Source: Desulfurobacterium indicum (lineage in GTDB: Bacteria > Aquificota > Aquificia > Desulfurobacteriales > Desulfurobacteriaceae). Taken from it: DNA of 64,000 bases. The position numbers and the translations under genes were made by a program. The stretch lies in contig NZ_MOEN01000001.1 in assembly GCF_001968985.1 (NCBI RefSeq), positions 62,001 through 126,000 of the forward strand. Direction: 5' to 3'. The notes below the pieces were generated by a model that did not search any database, was not told the DNA's origin, and saw nothing but the letters and a program-made list of their open reading frames with translations. Positions 50,955 to 59,697 of the stretch are shown here, in pieces (positions within the stretch are counted from its first letter, which is position 1; the number at the start of each line of letters is the position of its first letter).

Positions 50955-53597
50955 ATGGCTGTTGTTATAACCGCTCATAAGAATATGGATCTTGATGCTC
51001 TCGGAGCTGTTGTTGCTGTTAAAAAGCTTTATCCTGGAGCTGTTGTTGTTCTTCCGGGAACAAAGGGAAAGGATGTTATTAAGGTTCTTGAAGAAAACCC
51101 GAAACTGCTTGATTATGTTGATGAAACAGGTTTTGACGGTGAAATAGAAAAGCTGATTGTCGTTGATACGTCGGACATAGAAAGAATTCCTGAAATTTTG
51201 AAAAAAAGGATTGAAGGCAAGAATATTCCTGTAATTGTTTATGATCATCATACAAAAGAAGCTTCCGGCTTTAAGAATGTGAAACTTTACTTTAAAGAGA
51301 CTGGAGCTGTAACATCTCTCATAACAATGATTTTGAAAGGAAAGGGAATAATTCCTTCGCCGCTTGAAGCTTCTGTGATGGCTCTTGGAATTTACTCCGA
51401 TACAGGAAGTTTTCTCTTCCCGGGAACATCTTCGCTCGACCACATAGCGGCAGGTTATCTGTTTTCCATAGGGGCAAATCCAGAAATAATAAAACACTAT
51501 CTTCCCCGCGAATTTTCTCCTGAAGAGATTGATATACTGAAGATTTTGAAGGATAGCGTTGAAATTCTTGAGATTAATGGAAACAGGATAGCTCTTACCA
51601 CTGTGCAGTTTGATAAATATGTGGGAGATATTGCTCACCTTGTCAGTAAACTGCTTGACATCAACAACTATCCTGCCTTGATAGCCGTGGCAGGTGTTGA
51701 AGGGACGGTTTTTGTGATAGGCAGGTCAAAAACACCTCTTATTGATGTGTCAAAGCTTGCAGAGAAACTTGGCGGTGGAGGGCATTCGGAAGCGGCTTCT
51801 GCCGTAATCAGGGATAAGACGGTTTACGAAGTAAAAGAGAAAGTAATAGAAGTGCTTAAAGAGATAGTTTATCCTGCAAAAGTGGCAGGGGACATTATGT
51901 CTTCACCGGCGCAGACTGTTAGAGAAGATATGACGGTGAAGGAGTGTCTTTCGTTTCTTATGAAGCAGGGAATAAACGCTGCACCTGTCCTTGATGATAG
52001 GGGGATGCTTGTAGGTATCATAAACAGGAGCTTAATCGATAAAGCGTATTACATGGGTATGGACGATGAACCTGTTTCAACCGTGATGGAGAGGGAATTT
52101 TCCTGCGTTTTTCCTGATACGCCTGTCAGTGAGATTGAGGATATAATCGTTTCAAATCAGCAGACACTTGTGCCGGTTATAGACAGAGGAAAGGTTGTAG
52201 GTGTTATAACAAGGACGGATGTTTTAACTAACCTTTATCGTGATGAGATAGACGAGTCGGAAAAATTCTATTTGAGGCGTTCTTCTTCTCCTCACTTTAA
52301 GAACATCAGGCAGATGTTAAAAGAAAGACTTCCATCTGAAGTTTACGAACTTTTAAGGAAAGTTGGTGAAGTTGCAACGGAAAAGGGGATAAACGCTTAC
52401 GTAATAGGCGGTTTTGTAAGAGATTTGATTATAGGCAGAAAGAATCTTGATGTTGATATAGTTGTTGAAGGTGATGCAACGGAGCTGGCAAGGGCTTTTG
52501 CTAAAAAAATTATGGGTAAGGTTCACATTTTTGACAAGTTTAAAACGGCTACGGTAACTCTGTCGGACGGATTTAAGATAGATTTTGCTTCTGCAAGGAC
52601 AGAGATTTACCGTGCCCCCGGAGCTCTTCCCGAAGTTGATACTGCTCCTTTGAAGAAGGATCTTTTCCGCAGGGATTTTACGATAAACACACTTGCCGTT
52701 AAACTTAACGGCAGGGAGTTTGGAAAGCTTATAGATTTCTTTAACGGCCTGAAAGATATAAAAGAAAAGAAGATAAGAGTGCTTCATGCTTTAAGTTTCG
52801 TCGAGGATCCCACAAGAATTTTAAGGGCCTTAAGGTTTGCCGTTCGCTACCGCTTTAACATAGGAAAGCATACGGAAAAGCTTTTGAAGATTGCAGTTCG
52901 AAAGAACCTCTTTAGAACGGTTGAAGGGAAAAGGGTTTATCTTGAGCTTAAACATATTTTTGAAGAGGATAACCCTTTAAGGATTGTGAATCGCATGGAA
53001 GAGTACGGAATACTTAAGGCTTTTAGCCCGAGATTTATATGGAACAGAAAAAAGAGAGATTTTTTTGAGAGAATAAGAAAAATAGTTAATTGGCATAAGT
53101 TAACTTTTAATAAACATAAGGCTAACTATTCCATTCTTTACTTTGCTGCTTTTCTTGAAAGCCTTCCGGCAGACGAAGTGGATAGATTGTTAAAGGATTT
53201 TTCGGTTCCGGATGATGAGGCAAATCTTATAAAAAATCTCATCTATCGCGGAAGACAGCTTGCTGTAAAACTTGAAAGAGAAAGTTTTTCTAACAGTGAG
53301 CTTTACGAAATTTTGAAAAGGGAAAAGGAAGAAATGGTTCTTTACGTTGCTGCGCGGACGACAAAGGAGGATTTGAAGCATCGTTTATTGGAATACCTTA
53401 AAGAGTGGAGAGATTTAAAACTTGTCATAACGGGAAATGATCTAAAGGAGATGGGTCTAAAGCCCGGTCCTCTGTTTAAAAAGATATTGACAGAGTTAAA
53501 GCACAGAGTTTTAGACGGTAAAGTTGATAATGAGTATGATGCTCTGGAAGAAGAGGTTAAAAAGATTTTAAAAAAGAAAAAACTTGAGCCTGTGTAG
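50955..53597 (+). CDS. DHH-CBS-CBS-tRNA nucleotidyltransferase/poly(A) polymerase fusion
   Basis: An 880-residue fusion. Residues 1-310 are a DHH/DHHA1 phosphoesterase: AHKNMDLDALG, VVDTSD, YDHHTKE (about 96-102), IYSDTGSF and LGGGGHSEAAS. Residues 315-430 hold two CBS domains (IMSSPAQTVREDMTV; SCVFPDTPVSEIEDI). Residues 465-880 are a class II nucleotidyltransferase: VIGGFVRDLIIGRKNLDVDIVVEG (about 484-507), RRDFTINTLAV and EDPTRILRALRFAVRYRF. Aquifex has an A-adding enzyme of this kind, so this may add only part of the CCA end; the DHH part may degrade small nucleotides. Preceded by AGGGGAG and divergent from folP. Confidence 0.92.
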   Translation: MAVVITAHKNMDLDALGAVVAVKKLYPGAVVVLPGTKGKDVIKVLEENPKLLDYVDETGFDGEIEKLIVVDTSDIERIPEILKKRIEGKNIPVIVYDHHTKEASGFKNVKLYFKETGAVTSLITMILKGKGIIPSPLEASVMALGIYSDTGSFLFPGTSSLDHIAAGYLFSIGANPEIIKHYLPREFSPEEIDILKILKDSVEILEINGNRIALTTVQFDKYVGDIAHLVSKLLDINNYPALIAVAGVEGTVFVIGRSKTPLIDVSKLAEKLGGGGHSEAASAVIRDKTVYEVKEKVIEVLKEIVYPAKVAGDIMSSPAQTVREDMTVKECLSFLMKQGINAAPVLDDRGMLVGIINRSLIDKAYYMGMDDEPVSTVMEREFSCVFPDTPVSEIEDIIVSNQQTLVPVIDRGKVVGVITRTDVLTNLYRDEIDESEKFYLRRSSSPHFKNIRQMLKERLPSEVYELLRKVGEVATEKGINAYVIGGFVRDLIIGRKNLDVDIVVEGDATELARAFAKKIMGKVHIFDKFKTATVTLSDGFKIDFASARTEIYRAPGALPEVDTAPLKKDLFRRDFTINTLAVKLNGREFGKLIDFFNGLKDIKEKKIRVLHALSFVEDPTRILRALRFAVRYRFNIGKHTEKLLKIAVRKNLFRTVEGKRVYLELKHIFEEDNPLRIVNRMEEYGILKAFSPRFIWNRKKRDFFERIRKIVNWHKLTFNKHKANYSILYFAAFLESLPADEVDRLLKDFSVPDDEANLIKNLIYRGRQLAVKLERESFSNSELYEILKREKEEMVLYVAARTTKEDLKHRLLEYLKEWRDLKLVITGNDLKEMGLKPGPLFKKILTELKHRVLDGKVDNEYDALEEEVKKILKKKKLEPV

Positions 53598-53602
53598 TTA
53601 AT

Positions 53603-53622
53603 GGCGGGGGGATTTCCCCGCC
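53603..53622. terminator. Hairpin between convergent tRNA-end enzyme and transporter genes
   Basis: GGCGGGG, a six-base loop and CCCCGCC; stable, but neither side has a clear T tract. Confidence 0.6.
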
Positions 53623-53626
53623 TGGT

Positions 53627-54664
53627 TTAAGCTGTTGCTTTTTGTAATTCTCTTTTCTGATGGTTAGCCACGAAGTCTTTGGCGTAGTGCTGGACGTAGA
53701 ACCCGAGAAGCGGGATCTGGATAATAAACCCTAGAACTACGAACAGAACCATAAGCGCTGCTTTTTCCACAGGGAATGTTATGAGGATTATCGCAAGCGT
53801 TATGTTAAGATGTCTTACGGCTGATGCGAAAGCCACAACGATTGCTTCTTCAGACTTTAATATCTTTTTCGCCACTAAAAGCTTTGCGTAGAGTGTGCTG
53901 AATATGAGCATTGACACGTAGTAGATGATTAGAGGAATAACGATTACCGGAACAATGTCCGGATGGGAAAATAGAAGCTTTGTTCTGCTCATTGAAAGAA
54001 CTAAAAATGAGAGAATAACGATACCGATGCTGCTTATTCCGGATAATTCGGGTTTAATCTCTCTGTTGAATGTTTCAACTCCGAATTTCTTTATAAGCAG
54101 TGTTCTTATTACGAGCCCGACAAGGAGCGGTATGAAGAACACTATGAGGATACTTTTAATGAATGTAAAAGAGCTTATAGTCATCTGACTTCCGATGACT
54201 TTCGGAAGAATAAAAGGAACGGCCACAAATGCTGCAAATAGCAGGTTTGCAGGTATGAGAAACATTGCCGTTTCAACTTTACCACCTGAGAGACTTGTCC
54301 ATGCGGCTGTCATTGCACTTGTCGGAATGAAAGAGAGTATGGTCAGAGCAACAAATAGCTCCGGATGATTGGCAAAGAATATCTTTCCAAGAACATACGC
54401 TATAAGTGGAGACACCGTAAAGTTTACTACAAGGCTTAGAAACAGCACCTTGGGTTCTTTAAGGTGTTTGAAAACTTCGTCTATTTTCAGGTTTATCATT
54501 ACAGGCAGGATTACCAGGAACATCATCACCGAGAGAATTACAGTTTTCGGAACTTTCCAGCCTCCTGTAAGATAAACGTTTAGAAGACCTGCAACGATTG
54601 CCCCCACTATAAGATAGTGAACGTTTTTCTTTATAAATTGCATCGCCTTAAGTGGTGCTTTCAT
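53627..54664 (-). CDS. Bile acid:sodium symporter/ACR3-superfamily transporter
   Basis: A 345-residue membrane protein with about ten helices. VMMFLVILPVMINLKIDEVFKHLKEPKVLFLSLVVNFTVSPLIAYVLG (about 45-92) is typical of the arsenite-efflux/BASS superfamily, and SFIPTSAMTAAWTSLSGG (about 111-128) corresponds to the motif that holds the catalytic Cys (PC-x-x-M) in ACR3 arsenite pumps. Here Ser replaces that Cys, so arsenite efflux by the ACR3 mechanism is doubtful and the substrate is open. No ars regulator or reductase is adjacent. Confidence 0.82.
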   Translation of the reverse strand: MKAPLKAMQFIKKNVHYLIVGAIVAGLLNVYLTGGWKVPKTVILSVMMFLVILPVMINLKIDEVFKHLKEPKVLFLSLVVNFTVSPLIAYVLGKIFFANHPELFVALTILSFIPTSAMTAAWTSLSGGKVETAMFLIPANLLFAAFVAVPFILPKVIGSQMTISSFTFIKSILIVFFIPLLVGLVIRTLLIKKFGVETFNREIKPELSGISSIGIVILSFLVLSMSRTKLLFSHPDIVPVIVIPLIIYYVSMLIFSTLYAKLLVAKKILKSEEAIVVAFASAVRHLNITLAIILITFPVEKAALMVLFVVLGFIIQIPLLGFYVQHYAKDFVANHQKRELQKATA

Positions 54665-54802
54665 CGCCTTACCTCCAATTTCATCTGTTCATATAAATAT
54701 TGCAATTTTACGATGAGTGTCAACCCCCCCTTTTGCAGGAAAAATTACGTTTTATACGTTGTTTCAAGGAAAAAGTTAAGCTATACTAACTACATGAGGG
54801 CT

Positions 54803-55441
54803 TTAGAAAAGATCTGAGATTTTTCTTATTTCTTGCAGTTTTTCGGCGCATAGCTCAGGTACGAGAAAGCGAATATCTTTCCCTTCTTTTAACCTTTTTC
54901 TTATCTCCGTGGAGCTTATTTCTATAAGTCTTCCGTCAAGTATAAATATGTCTGCCGAGCTGATGTCGTTAGGTTCTCTTAACGTTCCTCTCTGTATCTT
55001 TTTCCTTATATTTAGTTGTTTTAAAATCTCTTCTGCTTTTATATTGTATCTGGGCCTTTTTACCACGATTATTTTGGCCGTTTCAAGGATTTTTACAGGT
55101 TCTTTCCATTTCGGAAATGTAAGGAAAGAGTCGGCACCCATTATGAATACAGGTGTTTGTCTTTCCCTTTCTTTAAAAGCTTTCAGAGTGTCAACCGTGT
55201 AAGAGATACCTTCTTTTTTTATTTCATAGTCCCATACCTTAAAGTATGGTGTTTTCCTGATTGCTAACTCTAAAAGTTCGTGTCTGACTTCCGGGGGAAT
55301 CAGCAATTTTCCTTTTAAAGGCTGGATCTTTGCGGGAACGAAAATGATTTCAGAAAAGTTAAAAGATTCAAGGACATCCCGCGCTATGACGAGATGTCCT
55401 ATGTGAACTGGGTTAAAACTTCCTCCGAAAAGTGCCTTCAT
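54803..55441 (-). CDS. nadD: Nicotinate-nucleotide adenylyltransferase
   Basis: Transfers AMP to nicotinate mononucleotide for NAD synthesis. The nucleotidyltransferase opening ALFGGSFNPVHIGHLVIARDVLE has the HxGH motif (residues 15-18); FIMGADSFLTFPKWKEP (about 99-115) and the closing ISSTEIRKRLKEGKDIRFLVPE (about 175-196) are also diagnostic. 212 residues. Its ATG shares an ATGA with the small membrane-protein gene upstream, and proA lies before that. Confidence 0.94.
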   Translation of the reverse strand: MKALFGGSFNPVHIGHLVIARDVLESFNFSEIIFVPAKIQPLKGKLLIPPEVRHELLELAIRKTPYFKVWDYEIKKEGISYTVDTLKAFKERERQTPVFIMGADSFLTFPKWKEPVKILETAKIIVVKRPRYNIKAEEILKQLNIRKKIQRGTLREPNDISSADIFILDGRLIEISSTEIRKRLKEGKDIRFLVPELCAEKLQEIRKISDLF

Positions 55442-55554
55442 CTTTTATCACTTTTAAACTTCTTTATAAGGGTTACTGGTATCCATACAAAGATGTTTAC
55501 CAGAAAAACAACCAGCAGGAACAAAAAGATGTAGTTTAAAATCTGGTCTTTCAT
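55438..55554 (-). CDS. 38-residue single-helix membrane protein between proA and nadD
   Basis: A small gene read directly from the sequence. It starts at ATG 55554, one base after the proA stop, with GGGAG six bases upstream, and stops in an ATGA overlap with nadD. The product begins MKDQILNYIF, has one strong hydrophobic helix (about residues 9-30, LFLLVVFLVNIFVWIPVTLI) and a basic tail KKFKSDKR, so the C terminus probably faces the cytoplasm. Perfect fit between two genes and good translation signals make it credible. I know no family for it. Confidence 0.72.
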   Translation of the reverse strand: MKDQILNYIFLFLLVVFLVNIFVWIPVTLIKKFKSDKR

Positions 55555-55555
55555 G

Positions 55556-56803
55556 TTACTCCCTTATCTGGCCGTCGCCGAATATTATGTATTTTGGAAT
55601 TGTAAGATCTTCAAGTCCCATAGGACCTCTTACGTGAATCTTATCTGTGGAGATTCCCATTTCGGCACCTAAGCCAAAAACGTTTCCGTCAGTGAAGCGA
55701 GTGGACGCATTTATGTAAACGGCTGCTGAATCAACGTCATTAAGAAACTTCATACCATTGGTGTAATTTTCCGTTACTATTGCATCACTGTGATGTGAAC
55801 CGTAAGTGTTTATGTGTTCTATTGCTTCTTCAAGGGAGTCAACAATTCTGACGGCAAGTATAAGGTCGAGATACTCTGTATACCAGTCTTCTTCTGTTGC
55901 TTCTTTTATATATTCCGGGTCGTAAGCTCTTGCCCTTTTGCATCCTCTAAGTTCAACGCCTGCCTTTTTAAATCTGTCTATCATCTCCGGCATGAATCCA
56001 TCGGCAATTTCACTATGAACAAGCATTGTCTCCATTGCATTGCACACGCCCGGCCTTTGAACTTTGGCGTTAAAACAGATGTTCCATGCCTTCTCAAGGT
56101 CTGCAAATTTGTCAACAAACACGTGACATACGCCTTTGTAATGTTTAATCACCGGGATTCTTGAGTTTTCCGCAACAAATCTTATCAGTCCTTCGCCGCC
56201 TCTTGGAATTATTACATCTATAAATTGATCTAATTGAACCATCTCTTTCACTACGCTTCTGTCAGTTGTATCAACAAATTGTATGGCTTCGGGCGGGAAT
56301 CCTTCAGATTCTGCGGCTTCTTTCAGGATGTTCACAAGGATTCTATTTGAATTAATTGCTTCTTTGCCGCCTTTCAGTATTATTGCGTTAGAGCTTTTTA
56401 TGCACAGGGATGCAGCTTCTACTGTGACGTTAGGCCTTGATTCGTATATTATTCCAACAACACCTAAAGGAACTCGCATCTTTCCTATTTTTATACCGTT
56501 CGGGCGTTTCCACATTTTGATTACGGAACCGACCGGGTCTTCCATTTTTGCTACATCGTGAAGGACATTTATCATTCCTTTGATTCTCTTTTCGTTTAAA
56601 AGGAGTCTGTCGATCATGGCTCTGGAAAGGCCTTTTTCTTCTGCAGCTTTAAGGTCTTTTTCATTTTCGGTTTTTATGATGTCTCTCTTTGCGTCTATCA
56701 ACTCTGCTGATTTAAGCAGTGTTCTGTTTTTCACATCTGTTGAAATACTCGTCAGTTTATAGCTGACTTTCTTAGCTGCTTCTGCAATTTTTCTTATTTC
56801 CAT
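55556..56803 (-). CDS. proA: Gamma-glutamyl phosphate reductase
   Basis: NADPH-dependent reduction of gamma-glutamyl phosphate in proline synthesis. The aldehyde-dehydrogenase-fold enzyme is 415 residues. GVVGIIYESRPNVTVEAASLCIKSSNAIILKGGKEA (about 115-150) is diagnostic, the catalytic Cys is in RPGVCNAMETMLVH (about 251-264), and DLILAVRIVDSLEEAIEHINTYGSHHSDAIVTE and the closing GLGAEMGISTDKIHVRGPMGLEDLTIPKYI complete the pattern. proB is not in the window. It heads the proA-small ORF-nadD group and diverges from the lipoprotein gene. Confidence 0.96.
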   Translation of the reverse strand: MEIRKIAEAAKKVSYKLTSISTDVKNRTLLKSAELIDAKRDIIKTENEKDLKAAEEKGLSRAMIDRLLLNEKRIKGMINVLHDVAKMEDPVGSVIKMWKRPNGIKIGKMRVPLGVVGIIYESRPNVTVEAASLCIKSSNAIILKGGKEAINSNRILVNILKEAAESEGFPPEAIQFVDTTDRSVVKEMVQLDQFIDVIIPRGGEGLIRFVAENSRIPVIKHYKGVCHVFVDKFADLEKAWNICFNAKVQRPGVCNAMETMLVHSEIADGFMPEMIDRFKKAGVELRGCKRARAYDPEYIKEATEEDWYTEYLDLILAVRIVDSLEEAIEHINTYGSHHSDAIVTENYTNGMKFLNDVDSAAVYINASTRFTDGNVFGLGAEMGISTDKIHVRGPMGLEDLTIPKYIIFGDGQIRE

Positions 56804-56863
56804 TGATATCCTCCACCAACAGTTTTAAATTAATTACAGGCATTTACTCACCGGAGGTTGTCT

Positions 56864-57580
56864 GTGAGGATAAAAATTTTACCATTATTGGCTACTGTCT
56901 CAACTGCTGTTTTTCTTTCAAGTTGCAGTCAAACGGTTATTAACACCGGTGTAACTGTTACGATTCCTCCAAAACGCGAAACTCCTCGTGAAACCCCTAA
57001 AGTGGAGATTCCTTCTGTTAATCGTGAAGAAAGTGTTTTAGAAGAGGCAGAAGAGAGAAAACCTCAGGTAGAGATTTCAGATTACATTTTTGAGAAGGAA
57101 ATTAATGCCTTTGAAGGTTTAACCGGGGCAAAAGTCGTTGCTTCATTACCGTTGTTTGGTAATCCTCCTTCTGTCAATGGTGATTTGCTGGTTGTAGAAG
57201 AACCTCAGAGGGCAAGGATAATAATTAGAGATTCTCTCATTTTTGAACTTAACAGGGATAGGATTATTAATGATTCTTTGATACGGGCGGTTGCTCAGAC
57301 CTTTGGAAAAGGAAATAGTCTTATTATTATTGCAGCTTTTTCAGATAGCTCGGGAACCAATGATTTTAACGATCTTATAACGGAAAAAAGGGCGGAAGCT
57401 GTTAGGAAGAAACTTGAAAGTTTTGGTGTTCCATCCTATAGAATTTTAGCCTTTGGTTGTGGATCTGCCAGACCCATTGCCCCTAACAGCACTGTTGATG
57501 GAAGGGCGGCAAACAGACGAATAGAGATTTATGTTTATCCTGAGAATATGTACGTTGACGGCGTGTGTGGACAGAGATGA
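56864..57580 (+). CDS. OmpA-family outer-membrane lipoprotein
   Basis: A 238-residue lipoprotein. The signal peptide ends in a lipobox LSSC, so the mature chain begins at Cys near residue 21. A Pro/Thr/Glu-rich tether follows (about 30-75). The C-terminal OmpA/Pal domain (about 120-235) has an opening strand that pairs with an acidic loop, IAAFSDSSGTNDFNDLITEKRAEAVRKKLESFGVPSYRILAFGCGSARPIAPNSTVDGRAANRRIEIYV; this resembles the peptidoglycan-binding region, with Asp and Arg of the NxxLSxxRAxxV motif kept as LITEKRAEAV. The GTG at 56864 lies six bases after GGAGG; an in-frame TTG at 56858 overlaps that site. It probably anchors the outer membrane to peptidoglycan. Overlaps miaB. Confidence 0.85.
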   Translation: MRIKILPLLATVSTAVFLSSCSQTVINTGVTVTIPPKRETPRETPKVEIPSVNREESVLEEAEERKPQVEISDYIFEKEINAFEGLTGAKVVASLPLFGNPPSVNGDLLVVEEPQRARIIIRDSLIFELNRDRIINDSLIRAVAQTFGKGNSLIIIAAFSDSSGTNDFNDLITEKRAEAVRKKLESFGVPSYRILAFGCGSARPIAPNSTVDGRAANRRIEIYVYPENMYVDGVCGQR

Positions 57581-58914
57581 TGAAAGGAAGAAGGTTTTTT
57601 GTAAAGACTTTCGGTTGTCAGATGAATGTTAACGATTCGGAGAAGATGGCGGGAATACTTGTGTCTGCCGGGTATAAGAAGACGGATAATCTGAAAGAGG
57701 CGGATATTGTTATTGTTAATACCTGCAGTGTAAGAGCCAAGCCGGATAATAAGGCTTATAGTTTTATCGGTGAACTTAAAAGGTTAAAAAAGGAAAAGCC
57801 TGAACTTGTTGTAGCTGTTACCGGTTGTGTTCCTCAGAGGGATTGGAAGTTTATCCTCGAAAGGTATCCTCATGTGGATGTTATTCTGGGAACGTTTAAT
57901 TTTTACAGGATTCTTGATTTTCTTGAATCTTCTTCAAAGCCTTCAGTAGAAATACTTGATACATTTCTTGAGAATGAAGGCGAAATTATCCCATCAATAG
58001 AACCGCTCTTGACAAATCCTTTTGTTGCTTATGTAACTGTTCAGCGTGGTTGTAACAGATTTTGCACTTACTGTATTGTTCCTTACGTCAGGGGGAGAGA
58101 GAGGAGCGTTCCGCCTGAAAATGTGGTTGATGAAGTGAAAAGACTTGCGGAAGAAGATGTAAAAGAAGTTCATTTACTTGGTCAGAATGTTGACTTTTAC
58201 AATTATAATGGCATAAGATTGCCAGATTTACTCTACATGGTTTCTCAGGTTGAAGGTATTGAAAGAGTGAGATTTACAACTTCTCATCCTGCCGGTTTTG
58301 ATATTTCTATAATAAAAGCCATAAAAGAGATTCCAAAGGTTTGTGAGTATGTTCATCTGCCGCCTCAGAGCGGTTCCAATAGGATTTTAGAAAGAATGAA
58401 CAGAGGATATACTCGTGAAGAGTATATAGAGAAAGTTATGATGTTAAAAGAAAAGGTGCCTGATGTTGCACTTTCCGGTGATTTTATTGTCGGATTTCCC
58501 GGAGAGACTGCTGAGGATTTTGAACAGACTTTATCTCTTGTAGAAACTTGCGTTTTTGATCAGGCTTTTGTCTTTGAATATTCTCCAAGACCTTTAACAA
58601 AGGCTTTCTCTTTTAAAGATGATGTTCCTAAAAATGAAAAAAACAGAAGGCTTATGGAGCTCAACAATCTTTTGAAGAAACAGGCAGAAGAGAAAAATCT
58701 GTCATTGTTAGGTTCTGTTCAGGAAATTCTTGTTGAGGGTTTAAGTCCTTCAAACAGTGAGAAGATGATTGGAAGGACGCGCAACAACAAAATCGTGATA
58801 ATTGACAGGAATGATTCTTTGAAGGGGAAACTAGCAAACGTGAAAATAGAAGAAATAACGCCTTTTTATATGAAAGGAAAAGTAATAAAACAGCTGGCAG
58901 GAGTGGAGAGATGA
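57577..58914 (+). CDS. miaB: tRNA-2-methylthio-N6-dimethylallyladenosine synthase
   Basis: Radical SAM methylthiotransferase acting on i6A37 of tRNA. The N-terminal MTTase domain has KTFGCQMNVNDSEKMAGIL and NTCSVRAKPDNKAYSFIG (Cys residues for the second cluster), the radical SAM motif is RGCNRFCTYCIVPYVRG (about 150-166), and a TRAM domain ends the chain. The ATG at 57577 overlaps the lipoprotein stop; a second ATG follows at once and the choice does not matter much. About 445 residues. It shares an ATGA with the next gene. Confidence 0.93.
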   Translation: MMKGRRFFVKTFGCQMNVNDSEKMAGILVSAGYKKTDNLKEADIVIVNTCSVRAKPDNKAYSFIGELKRLKKEKPELVVAVTGCVPQRDWKFILERYPHVDVILGTFNFYRILDFLESSSKPSVEILDTFLENEGEIIPSIEPLLTNPFVAYVTVQRGCNRFCTYCIVPYVRGRERSVPPENVVDEVKRLAEEDVKEVHLLGQNVDFYNYNGIRLPDLLYMVSQVEGIERVRFTTSHPAGFDISIIKAIKEIPKVCEYVHLPPQSGSNRILERMNRGYTREEYIEKVMMLKEKVPDVALSGDFIVGFPGETAEDFEQTLSLVETCVFDQAFVFEYSPRPLTKAFSFKDDVPKNEKNRRLMELNNLLKKQAEEKNLSLLGSVQEILVEGLSPSNSEKMIGRTRNNKIVIIDRNDSLKGKLANVKIEEITPFYMKGKVIKQLAGVER

Positions 58915-59399
58915 TAGAGGTGTCCCTTATAGGAATAACTCACGATAGGTTAAGCGGTCTTCCTATTATTATTCTGGGAAATGTTGATGAGAATTTTGCA
59001 ATACCTATCTGGATAGGTGAGTATGAGGCTGAACTTCTTGAGACTCACCTTTTGGGAGCTGTTGCACCAAGGCCTTTTCCTTATGATCTTATATGCGAGA
59101 TGATTCAAGCTCTTGGGGGAGAACTTGAAAAGGTTGTTATTAACGATTTTGACAACGGTATCTATTTTGCCACGATTGTAGTCAGGCGTTATGACGGAGA
59201 AGTTATAAACATTGACGCAAGACCGAGTGATTCCATAAATGTTGCGGTCCGGTTGGGAGCTCCTATATACGTTACGAAAGATGTTATAGATAGAGCTTCG
59301 ATTGTATTTCTCGATAACAATCCTCACTATACCAATGAGCAGAAAGCTGAATTTGAGGAGCTTCTAAGGTATCTTTTTGAAGAGGGAGAAGAAGAGTAA
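58911..59399 (+). CDS. Bifunctional nuclease family (BFN, DUF151) protein
   Basis: A 162-residue protein of the BFN/DUF151 family. Known members degrade nucleic acids in vitro. Markers are the AIPIWIGEYEAELLETHLLG stretch (about 30-49), RPFPYDLICEMIQALGGELEKVVINDFDNGIYFATIVV (about 54-91) and DARPSDSINVAVRLGAPIYV (about 101-120). The acidic C-terminal tail is EEGEEE. It overlaps miaB (ATGA) and the next gene (TAATG), which suggests coexpression with tRNA modification. Confidence 0.88.
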   Translation: MIEVSLIGITHDRLSGLPIIILGNVDENFAIPIWIGEYEAELLETHLLGAVAPRPFPYDLICEMIQALGGELEKVVINDFDNGIYFATIVVRRYDGEVINIDARPSDSINVAVRLGAPIYVTKDVIDRASIVFLDNNPHYTNEQKAEFEELLRYLFEEGEEE

Positions 59400-59695
59400 T
59401 GGCAGTTATGGAAATTTCCGTTGTTCCGGTGGGAACATGCAATCCGTGTGTTAGCGAGTATGTTTCTTATGCTTATAAGCTTTTAAAGGAGAAAGGTTAT
59501 TACTTTCAGCTTACGGCCATGGGTGTTATCGTTCAGGGAGATGTTGAAGAGCTTCTTCAACTGGCGCTTGAAATTCACAGAAGACCATTTGAAAAAGGTG
59601 CTTTAAGGGTTATGACGACAATAAGGATAGACGAGAGAAAAGATACAGATTTAACGGTTGAAGGTAAGCTTAAGAAATTAAAAAAAGCTCTTTAA
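59399..59695 (+). CDS. MTH1187/YkoF-type thiamine-binding protein family
   Basis: A 98-residue ferredoxin-like fold protein of the MTH1187/DUF77 family. It has EISVVPVGTCNPCVSEYVSYAYKLLKEKGYYFQLTAMGVIVQGDVEELLQLALEIHRRPFEKGALRVMTTIRIDERKD in the family layout, with a Gly-Thr near the start and two beta-alpha-beta halves. Members bind thiamine or its hydroxymethylpyrimidine in some species, but many are untested. It converges with feoB two bases away. Two Cys (CNPC) near residue 14 are a local feature. Confidence 0.85.
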   Translation: MAVMEISVVPVGTCNPCVSEYVSYAYKLLKEKGYYFQLTAMGVIVQGDVEELLQLALEIHRRPFEKGALRVMTTIRIDERKDTDLTVEGKLKKLKKAL

Positions 59696-59697
59696 TT

